Both the position numbers and the translations under genes were made by a program. From positions 1 to 19,127 of the forward strand of contig CAZQDP010000048.1 of assembly GCA_964592375.1 (NCBI GenBank): 19,127 nt of DNA, given 5' to 3'. The notes beneath the pieces were generated by a model. That model ran no database searches, had not been told where the DNA came from, and saw only the letters and a program-made list of their open reading frames with translations. The stretch comes from CAZQDP01 sp964592375 (GTDB lineage: Bacteria > Bacillota > Clostridia > RUG12999). Below are positions 1 through 7,773 of this stretch, piece by piece (the first letter of the stretch is position 1; each line of letters begins with the position of its first letter).

Positions 1-512
1 CCATAATCACCAAATCCGCGCTTATAAACGACATTTGTGGCATTGGTGGTTTCATTTCTAAATACAAAGAAGGTATGCCCAAGCAAGTTCATTTGCAAAA
101 TCGCTTCGTCTATGCTCATCGGCTTCATGATGAATTTTTTGCTCTTGCCAATATTGTATTCCGCTTCTTCTTCCACATCATATAGAGCAGCATTGGCTAC
201 ATCTGGCTCAAATGCACTCTCATGCAACTTTTTTTCAAGCCTTGTTTTATTCTTTCTAATCTGCCGTTCCAGTATTTCTGCGGCATGGTTGATGGATGCA
301 TACATATCATGGCTAATATCCTCGGCACGATAAATGAAACCGCCGTGATGAATGGTGACCTCCACCTTGAAAAACTTCCTTTCATGGCTCAGCACTACAT
401 GGGCATCCGTATCCTTGTCAAAAAACCTTGCAATCTTCCCGATTTTCTGCTCCACTCTCAGTTTTAGTGCTTCACTGACCTCCAATTTTCTTCCGGCAAT
501 AATAATGTTCAT
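1..512 (-). CDS. hpf: Ribosome hibernation promoting factor, long form (3' end cut by window edge)
   Basis: Binds the small ribosomal subunit in stationary phase or stress and dimerises 70S ribosomes into inactive 100S particles; cytoplasmic. I translated it from base 512 (ATG) leftwards: 170 complete residues are visible and the frame is still open at base 1. The N-terminal S30AE domain covers about residues 1-100 (start MNIIIAGRKLEVSEALK). A charged linker follows, and residues about 120-170 match the C-terminal dimerisation domain typical of long HPF (KPMSIDEAILQMNLLGHTFF, then NVVYKRGFGDYG). Family members usually end a few residues after this, so only the extreme C terminus is missing. 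The start is set by an AGGAGG box six bases upstream of the ATG. It lies 57 bases downstream of the fumarase alpha gene on the same strand. A short inverted repeat (CAGGC-ATG-GCCTG) sits just before the ribosome binding site; I see no convincing promoter of its own. Confidence 0.93.
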   Translation of the reverse strand, partial: MNIIIAGRKLEVSEALKLRVEQKIGKIARFFDKDTDAHVVLSHERKFFKVEVTIHHGGFIYRAEDISHDMYASINHAAEILERQIRKNKTRLEKKLHESAFEPDVANAALYDVEEEAEYNIGKSKKFIMKPMSIDEAILQMNLLGHTFFVFRNETTNATNVVYKRGFGDY

Positions 513-569
513 AAATATCCTCCTTTTCAGGCCATGCCTGCTAAATTTATAATACAAATACTAAAACGC

Positions 570-1409
570 TTAAATAATCACCTTGGCATGTCTTGTTACA
601 TGACAGCTGATGGTCACCGCTACCGGCAGTCCTGCTATGTGGGTGGGGAACACCTCAATATTGACGCCCATTGCAGTTACTTTGCCGCCAAGCCCCTGAG
701 GACCTATTCCGGTTTGATTGATTTTCCCCAGTAGCTCCTCCTCCATTTGTGCATAATATGGCTGAGGGTTATTGCTATCCACCGTGCGAAGCAATGCTTT
801 CTTGGATAAGAGAGCCGCCTTGTCCATGCTCCCCCCAATGCCAACACCTACTACGATGGGCGGACAAGGATTAGAACCGGCTTTGGTCACTGTATCGACC
901 ACGAAACGTTTCACACCCTCTGCCCCCTGTGACGGCGTAAGCATGGTGACCGCGCCCATGTTTTCACTACCAAAGCCCTTTGGCATGATGGTGAGCGCAA
1001 TTTGATCTCCGGGCGAGAGCTCATAATAAATCACTGCCGGTGTATTATCTCCGGTGTTCTGGCGAAAAATCGGGTCTGCTACCACAGATTTACGCAAATA
1101 CCCGTTTTGATAACCTCTTCGTATTCCTTCATTGATGGCATCCGTGATATCACCCTGGATATGCACTTCCTGACCAACCTTGGCAAATACAATCACCATG
1201 CCTGTATCTTGGCATATTGGCACCTGCTTCTCAGCGGCAATTTGTGCATTTTCAAGTAATGTCTCCAGTACCTCAATGCCAACAGGTGAACTTTCGCTTT
1301 TCTTCCCCTTTTGCAGGGCACAGTATATATCTTCATTCAAGTTACAATTGGCCTTGATACAAAGCTTTTCAATTTCTGCGCTAATCTGCGCCGCTTCTAT
1401 TTCTCGCAT
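570..1409 (-). CDS. Class I fumarate hydratase, alpha subunit (TtdA/FumA N-terminal type)
   Basis: Iron-sulfur hydro-lyase subunit that, with a beta subunit, interconverts fumarate and malate (or dehydrates tartrate in relatives). The 279-residue length is the usual length of separate alpha subunits. Three cysteines in the expected positions can ligate the 4Fe-4S cluster: Cys66 in PICQDTGM, Cys182 in NPCPPIVVGVGIGG and Cys269 near the C terminus in ISCHVTRHAK. The conserved segment KGFGSENMGAV is also present. I chose ATG 1409 because AGGAGG lies four bases before it; the frame extends six codons further upstream but that start has no ribosome binding site. The first 13 bases overlap the 3' end of the HAD phosphatase gene, so translation is probably coupled. 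A beta subunit normally follows directly, but here hpf follows instead. Fumarase versus tartrate dehydratase cannot be decided from sequence alone; fumarase is more likely. Confidence 0.93.
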   Translation of the reverse strand: MREIEAAQISAEIEKLCIKANCNLNEDIYCALQKGKKSESSPVGIEVLETLLENAQIAAEKQVPICQDTGMVIVFAKVGQEVHIQGDITDAINEGIRRGYQNGYLRKSVVADPIFRQNTGDNTPAVIYYELSPGDQIALTIMPKGFGSENMGAVTMLTPSQGAEGVKRFVVDTVTKAGSNPCPPIVVGVGIGGSMDKAALLSKKALLRTVDSNNPQPYYAQMEEELLGKINQTGIGPQGLGGKVTAMGVNIEVFPTHIAGLPVAVTISCHVTRHAKVII

Positions 1410-2098
1410 ACATCCTCCTTGGCACACAAAATATCGAGAATTTGCTGCGCATCCTGTGCGATATAATCCGCGCCTGCCTCAACTAGCTCAGCACGACTGC
1501 CATATCCGAACAGAACGCCGATAGAATCAATTCCTGCAATTTTTGCGGCCTCGATATCAAACTTCCTATCCCCCACCATGATGGCCTTGCTTTTATCCTT
1601 TATCTGATGCTTTAAAAACATATCGGTAATGAGCTGCGACTTGGGCTTTTCAGACTGGCTAGCGGTAACCGCTGATACATCGCTAAAATAGTTTCGAATT
1701 TGAAAATGCTCTAAAACAATATTTGCAAATTTATCCGGCTTTGATGTAGCTACAAACAGCTTGGCGCCCGCCGCTTGCAGCTTTTGCAGCAGGAGCGCTA
1801 TTCCATCATAGAGCCGATTTTCATATACGCCGGATACCGAATATACCTCGCGATAGTATTCCACTGCTTTTTCTGCATCCGCACGGCTCAAATCGTAGTA
1901 CTCCATATAAGAGACTACCAAAGGCGGCCCGATAAATCGGTCAATTTTAGACAACTCGTTTTCGATTATTCCCAGCTTGCCAAGTGAGTAAATAACCGCC
2001 CTGGCAAGGCCTTCCTTTGGATCGGTAAGTGTACCGTCCAAATCAAAGAAAATATACTCATATCGCAACGCGCAAGGTTTATCCACTGTATTCAACAA
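1397..2098 (-). CDS. HAD-superfamily hydrolase, phosphoglycolate phosphatase-like
   Basis: Soluble phosphatase of the haloacid dehalogenase superfamily with a small helical cap, most like Gph/PGMB-type enzymes; the substrate is unknown. All four HAD motifs are visible: FFDLDGTLTD (nucleophile Asp19, acid/base Asp21), the Thr/Ser motif LFVATSKP, the lysine in SEKPKSQ, and the acidic motif MVGDRKFDIEAA. The length of 233 residues is normal. There is no in-frame ATG before motif I; the probable start is one of two adjacent TTG codons at 2096-2098 and 2093-2095, with GGGG nine bases upstream. A GTG four codons further in is an alternative. The gene start overlaps the end of the stalk-domain gene by about 20 bases and its end overlaps the fumarase gene by 13 bases, so it is inside one operon. 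Phosphoglycolate or other metabolite clean-up is a guess from family membership. Confidence 0.88.
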   Translation of the reverse strand: MLNTVDKPCALRYEYIFFDLDGTLTDPKEGLARAVIYSLGKLGIIENELSKIDRFIGPPLVVSYMEYYDLSRADAEKAVEYYREVYSVSGVYENRLYDGIALLLQKLQAAGAKLFVATSKPDKFANIVLEHFQIRNYFSDVSAVTASQSEKPKSQLITDMFLKHQIKDKSKAIMVGDRKFDIEAAKIAGIDSIGVLFGYGSRAELVEAGADYIAQDAQQILDILCAKEDVCEK

Positions 2099-3326
2099 AG
2101 ATCATATCCCCTTTGGCTACATTGTATTTGATTTTTCCACTCAGCGCGGCACCATTAACACAACATTCTGCCATAATATAATTATCTTCCCACCCGAACG
2201 AAGTAATATACAAGCTATGAATTTCTGTTTCCTTCAGGTTTTCGAGCCACTTTTTGATGTATGGAACAATATCCACATTCATTTCTGTTTGCACATCAAT
2301 CAGCACTAAATTAGTCATTTTTTCAGAGGCACCACTGCCTACCGCAATCATTTTTTCACTGGGAGATAACTTCAATGCTTGTATGCTCTGCTCGCAGCTT
2401 AACAATTTTTTTGGTTTGTTGTCATTGATGATATAAAGATACTTATCCTTGAGTTTGCTCTCGTAATACTTTGAATATACGATGCCTTTGCTCGTATGTA
2501 AAAATCGAAAATGATCAAACTTTTCATTGAATAGGGCAAGACAAAAACCCTTTGCAGACAAAAGTGCCACATCATCTTCACTCGTCTCACAAGCGGATAC
2601 AGCCTGCATGAACTCATTTTCTCTATCTGTACCGACATAATCCAGTGCACGGTACATACAATACCATTTTATGCCGCGACAGTCTGTCTTTAAACCTTCT
2701 TTAATAAGTGTTGGTGCATCAAACACTTTAAAAGCCGCATTGACCTTCGGGCTGGTTGTGGTAAAATATCCTGCAAGCGATATCTCATTATCAGGGGCAA
2801 TGGTAAGAAAATCCGTTTTCACACTTCTCCACAAGCTTTTAATTTCATCCGCATTGTTGATTGTGTTGTGCGGCTCGTAATTCTTTGTATACAGTCGAAT
2901 TGTTCGCACCGCACTATCCCAATATACCACGCAACCAAAGAGCTGTGCGATGGCGCGAACAGGCACTGTGGCCCTTCCATTGATAATCTGCGGCGGTACA
3001 TCAAGGGTAATGCCGCCCCCCATGCCTTTGTCTATATTTGTATACATGATATTGACAATCGGGTCGCCTACCCGCATCACAACAATTTGATCACTTCCGC
3101 TGATAATGAGCTTTTTTTCTTCATCGTGCCAAAAGATTTGCACGCCCATGGCTGTAGCGGCGGCCCGAACAGGAATCAGCGTGCGCCCTTCAACAATCAC
3201 GGGGCGTTGGTCGATAAAAGTCACCGGCTCATCGTCGCACAGTACCAAAATATCTTCGTCCTGCGCACTGACAGGAATCACACATAACAAGAGACATAAG
3301 ATAAGAGAAATGAGTTTAGTTTTCAT
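2079..3326 (-). CDS. Secreted protein with copper amine oxidase N-terminal (stalk) domains
   Basis: Exported envelope or extracellular protein of 415 residues. Residues 1-21 form a signal peptide (MKT, hydrophobic run, cleavage after PVSA). Two copies of the stalk-domain signature follow: RTLIPVRAAATAMG from residue 48 and RATVPVRAIAQLFG from residue 118, each ending in a W/D-rich strand (IFWHDEEKK, VYWDSAVRT). This is the PF07833 type common in secreted Firmicute proteins; despite the name there is no oxidase module. The remaining 265 residues have no domain I can name; a stretch near KLSPSEKMIAVGSG resembles beta-propeller blades. AAGGAG seven bases before ATG 3326 sets the start. The gene overlaps the GtrA gene by 11 bases upstream and the HAD gene by 20 downstream. 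Its position behind two membrane sugar-transfer genes suggests it is a substrate or partner in surface glycosylation, which is inference. Confidence 0.88.
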   Translation of the reverse strand: MKTKLISLILCLLLCVIPVSAQDEDILVLCDDEPVTFIDQRPVIVEGRTLIPVRAAATAMGVQIFWHDEEKKLIISGSDQIVVMRVGDPIVNIMYTNIDKGMGGGITLDVPPQIINGRATVPVRAIAQLFGCVVYWDSAVRTIRLYTKNYEPHNTINNADEIKSLWRSVKTDFLTIAPDNEISLAGYFTTTSPKVNAAFKVFDAPTLIKEGLKTDCRGIKWYCMYRALDYVGTDRENEFMQAVSACETSEDDVALLSAKGFCLALFNEKFDHFRFLHTSKGIVYSKYYESKLKDKYLYIINDNKPKKLLSCEQSIQALKLSPSEKMIAVGSGASEKMTNLVLIDVQTEMNVDIVPYIKKWLENLKETEIHSLYITSFGWEDNYIMAECCVNGAALSGKIKYNVAKGDMIFVEYSG

Positions 3327-3768
3327 TACGCTTCTCCTTAAACACCAATAAGCGATTACCCAAAAAGTTCACCAGAAGCGACAGTGGCGTAGCCAACAAA
3401 AGACTTGCCGCGAGCAATCCAATCGCTCTCATATCTTGATTCATTGAAAAGCTTGCACCCACGTTTTCGGCAATACCAACCATCCATTCTCCCGATAAAT
3501 TGAGTATCCATATATTGACTCCAAGGGACACAAGATTGACAAGAATGAATTTGACAATCTGCCCCGCATGATGGCCGCTTTTCTCCCCAAATGTCCAATA
3601 CTTATTCCACACATAGCTATTGACCATGGCCAATAAATAGGAAATGGCCTTTGCAATACTTTTATCCATGCTACTTTGGCTGATGAATAAATAGAATATG
3701 CCGTTATCAACGAATGTATTGAGCACACCGATGAGCATAAATTTAATAAATTTTATGAATTCTTTCAT
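3316..3768 (-). CDS. GtrA-like polyprenyl-phosphate sugar translocase candidate
   Basis: Small integral membrane protein of the GtrA family (PF04138), members of which are thought to flip or help flip undecaprenyl/polyprenyl-phosphate-linked sugars across the membrane. The 150 residues contain four hydrophobic segments, the N-terminal family pattern KFIKFMLIGVLNTFVDNGIF, the mid-protein motif NSYVWNKYWTFGEK after segment two, and a basic C-terminal tail with NFLGNRLLVFKEK. ATG 3768 is preferred because GGAGG lies five bases upstream (GGAGGAAATATG); an in-frame start ten codons earlier has no such site. It follows the two-module glycosyltransferase by only 32 bases and overlaps the stalk-domain gene by 11, which fits supply of a lipid-linked sugar donor to the GT-C enzyme next door. 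The donor and sugar are unknown. Confidence 0.88.
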   Translation of the reverse strand: MKEFIKFIKFMLIGVLNTFVDNGIFYLFISQSSMDKSIAKAISYLLAMVNSYVWNKYWTFGEKSGHHAGQIVKFILVNLVSLGVNIWILNLSGEWMVGIAENVGASFSMNQDMRAIGLLAASLLLATPLSLLVNFLGNRLLVFKEKRNEN

Positions 3769-3800
3769 ATTTCCTCCGGCAACCAAAGTTTGGAGCATAA

Positions 3801-6800
3801 TCAGCCGCTAAAGAACACCCAGCTTTTCATCCACCTAAGGGTATGCTCCACATAAGATTTGTCCACTTCATATCCACTTAAAACGGGGTAGAACATGACA
3901 AACAACAAAAGCACAATGCCAAGGTATACTCCGGCTCCTATTTTGAGACCCAGCAAACTCTTCGGAGTGGATGCGCTATCATATATCAGCTTCATCACAT
4001 ACACCACAAACATAATGATGAATGGAACGCTTGCAAAATAGTGATAGATAAAAATAACCCTGCTAATACCCATCCACGGCATGTACTGCGACATATACCC
4101 AACAAAAAGAAACAATACGATTTTATCTTTTTTCAGAACGCCTGAAAATAATGCCACAAAGGTAGCGGCAAGACCGGTCCACCATACTGCCGGATTGCCA
4201 AATGCCGAAATGCTAGATATCACTCCGCTGGGAAGAGACTGTCCTGCATAATACCACATGGGCTTGTACATCACCGGCCAAGTATACCAAGGTGAACCGT
4301 ATGGATGCGAGGCGGTGAGTTTATTGTGATAATTAAACATGAATTTCTGATAGCTAAATACCTGCCCGAGTGAGTACGAATTGCCCTTAATAAACACAAA
4401 TGGGAAATAGGACAAGACATACACGCTAAAGGGGATGACGATGAAAAATAATGCAGCAAAGCCAAGTAGCCGCCCCATAATCGGGTAGAACTGCCTTCTG
4501 ATAAACTGTGCCTGCTTGCTATTCTTATACTTATTATCCCACGCCCTGTTATATTCAACCATTCTTCCAATGACGTTTGCAAAGAACATCACTGCAAGTC
4601 CGATGCCTGCATAAATACAAATCCATTTTGATGCAGCACCGATACCAAAAAACAGGCCACTGTAAAAAAGCGGTTTAAGATATTTTCTGGGTTCATCGGT
4701 TAAGAAATTCGTTTCATAAAATTGATACATGAAATAATACATCAATATAATGAATACCACCGCATAAGAGTCAATGGTTGCAATTCTGGTTTGGGTCAAA
4801 TGCATGAAATCGAATGTCATCAAAAATGCTGCAATAAACGCAAACCATTCACTTTTAAACACTTGGCGACCAAACAAATACATGGCGGCTATCATGATAA
4901 TGCCAAACAATGTTCCCATAAACCGCCATCCGAAGGGAGTCATGCCGAAAATCTTCACACCGATTGCCATAATAAGCTTTCCAAGAGGCGGGTGAGAGGT
5001 TTCTGTAGGTTCTATCCCATTTAAGTTTTCAAAGGCTGTACGTGCATGATAAATTTCATCAAAGTATGTACCGTTTTGATAGGAAATTCTATCTGGCACG
5101 ATGTTCTGTTCATCATAAAGTTCAGGAATAATTGTGCCGTCTTTGCCGCTAATGGATACAATAGGCAGTGGCTTGCCTTCTGCAATAAATGCGATTTCAT
5201 TCATCATCACCCCTGCGCCACCCTTGACATTGGTAATTTTCACATATCGAACCGGCTTACCAATGGGGTTTTCAATCCACTGAAAAACATATCCCTTTTC
5301 AAACTCTTCCCCTTGCTCAAAATTCACACCATCTAACGAGTAGGCTAAGCGATACTTAGGGGTAGTCTGCCCTTGGAATATCATCATTTTATCTACTTTT
5401 ACACTGCTCCCAAGGTCTGCTACAATGACTTCACTATTCTTAAATACATGGTAGCTCTGCGGAGCCTTAGTATCACCAAGGTTAAAATATGCGATGGCCG
5501 AATAGACAATCAGCAGAGAGAGTAATAATATGAAATCTAACCTTGTGTATTTGATAATTGGTGCCGAAGAAGCAATCGGGAAGCTTACATCTGGTGCTTT
5601 GGGCGGAGGCGACTGATTTTTCTTCCCCTTCTTGCGTTCCCCCGATTCCTGCCGACCTTGCTCGCTATTTTCTTGCATATTTTCCAGTTCATTTCCCATG
5701 GCTTCCACTTTCATCGCATTCATTCCCCTTATTATGATATAGCATAAATATATATATGTGGCAACCGTAACAAAAGAAATCGTCAGCATCAGTCCATCTG
5801 TTCTTGGTATATGATACACAGGAGGATTTTGCATTGCCTTTGCAAAGACATATGCCACATTAAAATAAAACGCAACACTGAGTATTCCATAAACGGACAA
5901 TATTTTTTTATTCTTCCCTACCACATACGCCGCTAACAGCAGCACAAAGGCAGGAAACAAATAACGTTCATGCATTTTTGCCGCTAAAATAAACATGGTT
6001 ATATTGATGAATGCAGCAGACAGAAAAATTCTTTCCTTTCCCTGCCACATAAAATAAATCACCGCACTGGCCAACACGCCGCAAGTTAAAAAGAATGTGG
6101 ACCACACATTAAATGAAAATATAATAAACGGCTCGCCTACACCGGCCCAGTTTTTGCCCACGAGCGCAAAAAGATTAAATGCATTAAGGGATGCATACGG
6201 ATAGGAGCTGAGCGTCTTTTGATAAAGCTCAACAATCCACCATATATCAAAGTTTTTAGAAAAGGTCAGCACTCCTATCAAAAACGCTGCAAATCCCACG
6301 CCCACGCTTCTGAGAGAAATAATCAGCGCTTTTGGGTTTTTCTTCACAAATAAATCAATGATAAACCAAATGTACACAGGGAAAAATATCAGTGCTTGAG
6401 GCTTGACTAGCAGTGATATCGCAAACGCCCCGGCCGACCACTCCGGCTTGTCCTCATATAAAAAGACAAAGGAAAGCAGTGCAAAGAGTGCAAATACCGA
6501 GTCCACCTGCCCCCAAGCAGCTGAGTTTAAATAAGTGAAAGGATTAAATGCATAGAGCATTGCGACAACAATAGCCCCGGTATTTGATATCTTGTCCTTG
6601 GCAAAGCGGTATAGCACATAGGCAGCTGCGATATCTGCCAGCACTGCGGGCATTTTAAGCAAAATATAATATGGTTTTGTATCCGCCGAAATTTCAAGCA
6701 GTTTTTTGACTGCTCCAACAATATATAATAAATACATATATCCCGGAGGATAATCCACAAAGACATTATTTGCCCTGCAATAGGAATAAAACTCATTAAT

Positions 6801-7040
6801 CCCCTTATCAAATATCATATTGGACCAAGCGGAAAAACAGCCGATATCCACACCGTGCCCTCTGATGGAACCGGATACAATAATGCGCAGCAATAAGGCA
6901 GCCGCTAACACAAATAATATTGGCCAATCGGTGCTTTTCTGGTTTTGTATACCATCCTTTGAAGTGTAAGTCCACGAAAAATAAATAAAGAATAAAACCG
7001 CAAGAACAAAAATCCCCGTGAAGGATAAAGTACTCATCAT
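3801..7040 (-). CDS. Two-module GT-C glycosyltransferase: Gpi18-like module fused to PMT (GT39)-like module
   Basis: Large membrane protein of 1079 residues with many transmembrane helices. Residues 1-440 resemble bacterial Gpi18-like/GT-C mannosyltransferases: outer-loop acidic motif GHGVDIGCF (Asp65), VDYPPGY (about 95-101), LVKPQALIFFPVY and KMHERYLFP. Residues 441-500 are a charged, proline-containing linker (RKKGKKNQ), probably cytoplasmic by the positive-inside rule. A helix at 502-520 is followed by about 100 residues of discoidin/F5-8C-like beta sandwich (about 528-627), then PMT features: the Asp-Glu pair 661-662 in GTYFDEIYHA, TSHPPLGK, TRIATIDSYA, and the PMT C-terminal segment SHPYGSPWYTWP with KPMWYY. 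It likely transfers a sugar from polyprenyl-phosphate to surface acceptors (protein O-mannosylation-like). Start ATG 7040 follows AGGGG by nine bases. First gene of the leftward operon, behind the promoter at 7108-7136. The acceptor is unknown; module assignments come from motif recognition. Confidence 0.88.
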   Translation of the reverse strand: MMSTLSFTGIFVLAVLFFIYFSWTYTSKDGIQNQKSTDWPILFVLAAALLLRIIVSGSIRGHGVDIGCFSAWSNMIFDKGINEFYSYCRANNVFVDYPPGYMYLLYIVGAVKKLLEISADTKPYYILLKMPAVLADIAAAYVLYRFAKDKISNTGAIVVAMLYAFNPFTYLNSAAWGQVDSVFALFALLSFVFLYEDKPEWSAGAFAISLLVKPQALIFFPVYIWFIIDLFVKKNPKALIISLRSVGVGFAAFLIGVLTFSKNFDIWWIVELYQKTLSSYPYASLNAFNLFALVGKNWAGVGEPFIIFSFNVWSTFFLTCGVLASAVIYFMWQGKERIFLSAAFINITMFILAAKMHERYLFPAFVLLLAAYVVGKNKKILSVYGILSVAFYFNVAYVFAKAMQNPPVYHIPRTDGLMLTISFVTVATYIYLCYIIIRGMNAMKVEAMGNELENMQENSEQGRQESGERKKGKKNQSPPPKAPDVSFPIASSAPIIKYTRLDFILLLSLLIVYSAIAYFNLGDTKAPQSYHVFKNSEVIVADLGSSVKVDKMMIFQGQTTPKYRLAYSLDGVNFEQGEEFEKGYVFQWIENPIGKPVRYVKITNVKGGAGVMMNEIAFIAEGKPLPIVSISGKDGTIIPELYDEQNIVPDRISYQNGTYFDEIYHARTAFENLNGIEPTETSHPPLGKLIMAIGVKIFGMTPFGWRFMGTLFGIIMIAAMYLFGRQVFKSEWFAFIAAFLMTFDFMHLTQTRIATIDSYAVVFIILMYYFMYQFYETNFLTDEPRKYLKPLFYSGLFFGIGAASKWICIYAGIGLAVMFFANVIGRMVEYNRAWDNKYKNSKQAQFIRRQFYPIMGRLLGFAALFFIVIPFSVYVLSYFPFVFIKGNSYSLGQVFSYQKFMFNYHNKLTASHPYGSPWYTWPVMYKPMWYYAGQSLPSGVISSISAFGNPAVWWTGLAATFVALFSGVLKKDKIVLFLFVGYMSQYMPWMGISRVIFIYHYFASVPFIIMFVVYVMKLIYDSASTPKSLLGLKIGAGVYLGIVLLLFVMFYPVLSGYEVDKSYVEHTLRWMKSWVFFSG

Positions 7041-7070
7041 ATTGTTTTTCCCCTATCTTACGTAAATATT

Positions 7071-7091
7071 GTATACTACTTGCCAGTATAC
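7071..7091. promoter_or_regulatory. Perfect 7-base inverted repeat in the leader of the glycosyltransferase operon
   Basis: GTATACT, seven bases, then AGTATAC on the minus strand: a perfect 21-base inverted repeat. It lies about 10-30 bases downstream of the expected transcription start of the 7108-7136 promoter and 30 bases before the glycosyltransferase start codon. This is a typical place for a repressor operator; a weak RNA hairpin is the alternative. The regulator is unknown. Confidence 0.5.
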
Positions 7092-7107
7092 ACACTTTTC
7101 AGAAATT

Positions 7108-7136
7108 ACTATACCACAAATATCTATTTTCGTCAA
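7108..7136 (-). promoter_or_regulatory. Sigma-A-type promoter of the glycosyltransferase operon
   Basis: Read on the minus strand: TTGACG (7131-7136), a 17-base spacer, then TATAGT (7108-7113), preceded by TGG, which gives an extended -10. Five of six bases match the consensus in each box. It points at the two-module glycosyltransferase gene with a leader of about 60 bases. Confidence 0.8.
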
Positions 7137-7192
7137 CCTTTTCATGATGTTTTCATCTGGCACGGTTAAAAACATTCGAGCATATGTATAAG

Positions 7193-7219
7193 CCCCGTTT
7201 CGCCAAAGGCCAAACAGGG
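7193..7219. terminator. Strong hairpin between the DUF4489-like gene and the glycosyltransferase promoter
   Basis: CCCCGTTTCGCC, loop AAA, then GGCCAAACAGGG: a 12-pair stem with one mismatch and one wobble. On the plus strand it is followed by TTTTGTCTTCATTT, so it looks like a Rho-independent terminator in that direction. On the minus strand it lies about 50 bases after the DUF4489-like stop codon but is followed only by CTTATACAT. It may serve as that gene's terminator (bidirectional or U-poor) or stop antisense transcription. Confidence 0.5.
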
Positions 7220-7269
7220 TTTTGTCTTCATTTCCGCTACTTAAACTATGAAAATGGGGAGCTGCTCAA

Positions 7270-7773
7270 TCAATTATTGTCTACAGCCAATGCACTGAGT
7301 GTTGCATTGTTGATGGTTAGCCCCGGCGTTATATCAATGATGGAATTCGTGGAAAGTTCCACCGTATAGGTGTATGAATCAGCAGGAAGATTGTCATCTG
7401 CATATTGGAATGCAAAGGACTCCGCTTCCAAAATATCCACAATTGTGGAAAATGTGTAAGTGGAGCCAACCTTTGTTGTAGCGCCATTTTGGGATGTTCT
7501 GGTTATCTGAAAATTTAAGGTCACAGAAATGCCCAAGGGCAAACTGATAATGCTGGTAAAGCTGAGTAGCACAAATGGTCTTTGCATACCGCTTGTGTCA
7601 ATCGTTACATCTACGACAGCAATAGGATCTGCAAATAAAGTGTTGATAATGGGCAGCGGACCTGCCCCACCGGTTGATGCATTTAAACGCACCTTATTTC
7701 CGCTCCCGCTATTGTTCGTGCGACCCTGACAGGGGTATTGTTGCAAACCATATCCTAAAGTGCCATTGCACAT
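7270..7773 (-). CDS. DUF4489-like protein (clostridial family of unknown function)
   Basis: Protein of 167 residues with a short N-terminal region containing two cysteines (MCNGTLGYGLQQYPC), a Gly/Asn/Ser-rich linker, and a beta-rich domain from about residue 38. The order of motifs (PIAVVDVTIDTSGMQRPFVL, SFTSIISLPLGISVTLNFQI, then a strand with FAFQYADDNLP and TYTVEL, ending ITPGLTINNATLSALA) fits the DUF4489 family as I remember it, in which similar proteins of spore-forming clostridia have Cys-rich N termini. No signal peptide or membrane helix is seen. The start at ATG 7773 is preferred because GGGTGAG lies four bases upstream; an in-frame ATG 16 codons earlier has no ribosome binding site. 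It is separated from the glycosyltransferase operon by a hairpin and a promoter, so it is probably monocistronic. A spore surface role is only a guess from the taxonomic range of the family. Confidence 0.72.
   Translation of the reverse strand: MCNGTLGYGLQQYPCQGRTNNSGSGNKVRLNASTGGAGPLPIINTLFADPIAVVDVTIDTSGMQRPFVLLSFTSIISLPLGISVTLNFQITRTSQNGATTKVGSTYTFSTIVDILEAESFAFQYADDNLPADSYTYTVELSTNSIIDITPGLTINNATLSALAVDNN

Noticed and set aside
513..569. Sigma-A promoter for hpf within the 57-base gap
   Set aside because: TATTAT is present on the minus strand but the -35 at 17 bases (TTATTT) is poor; I could not support it.
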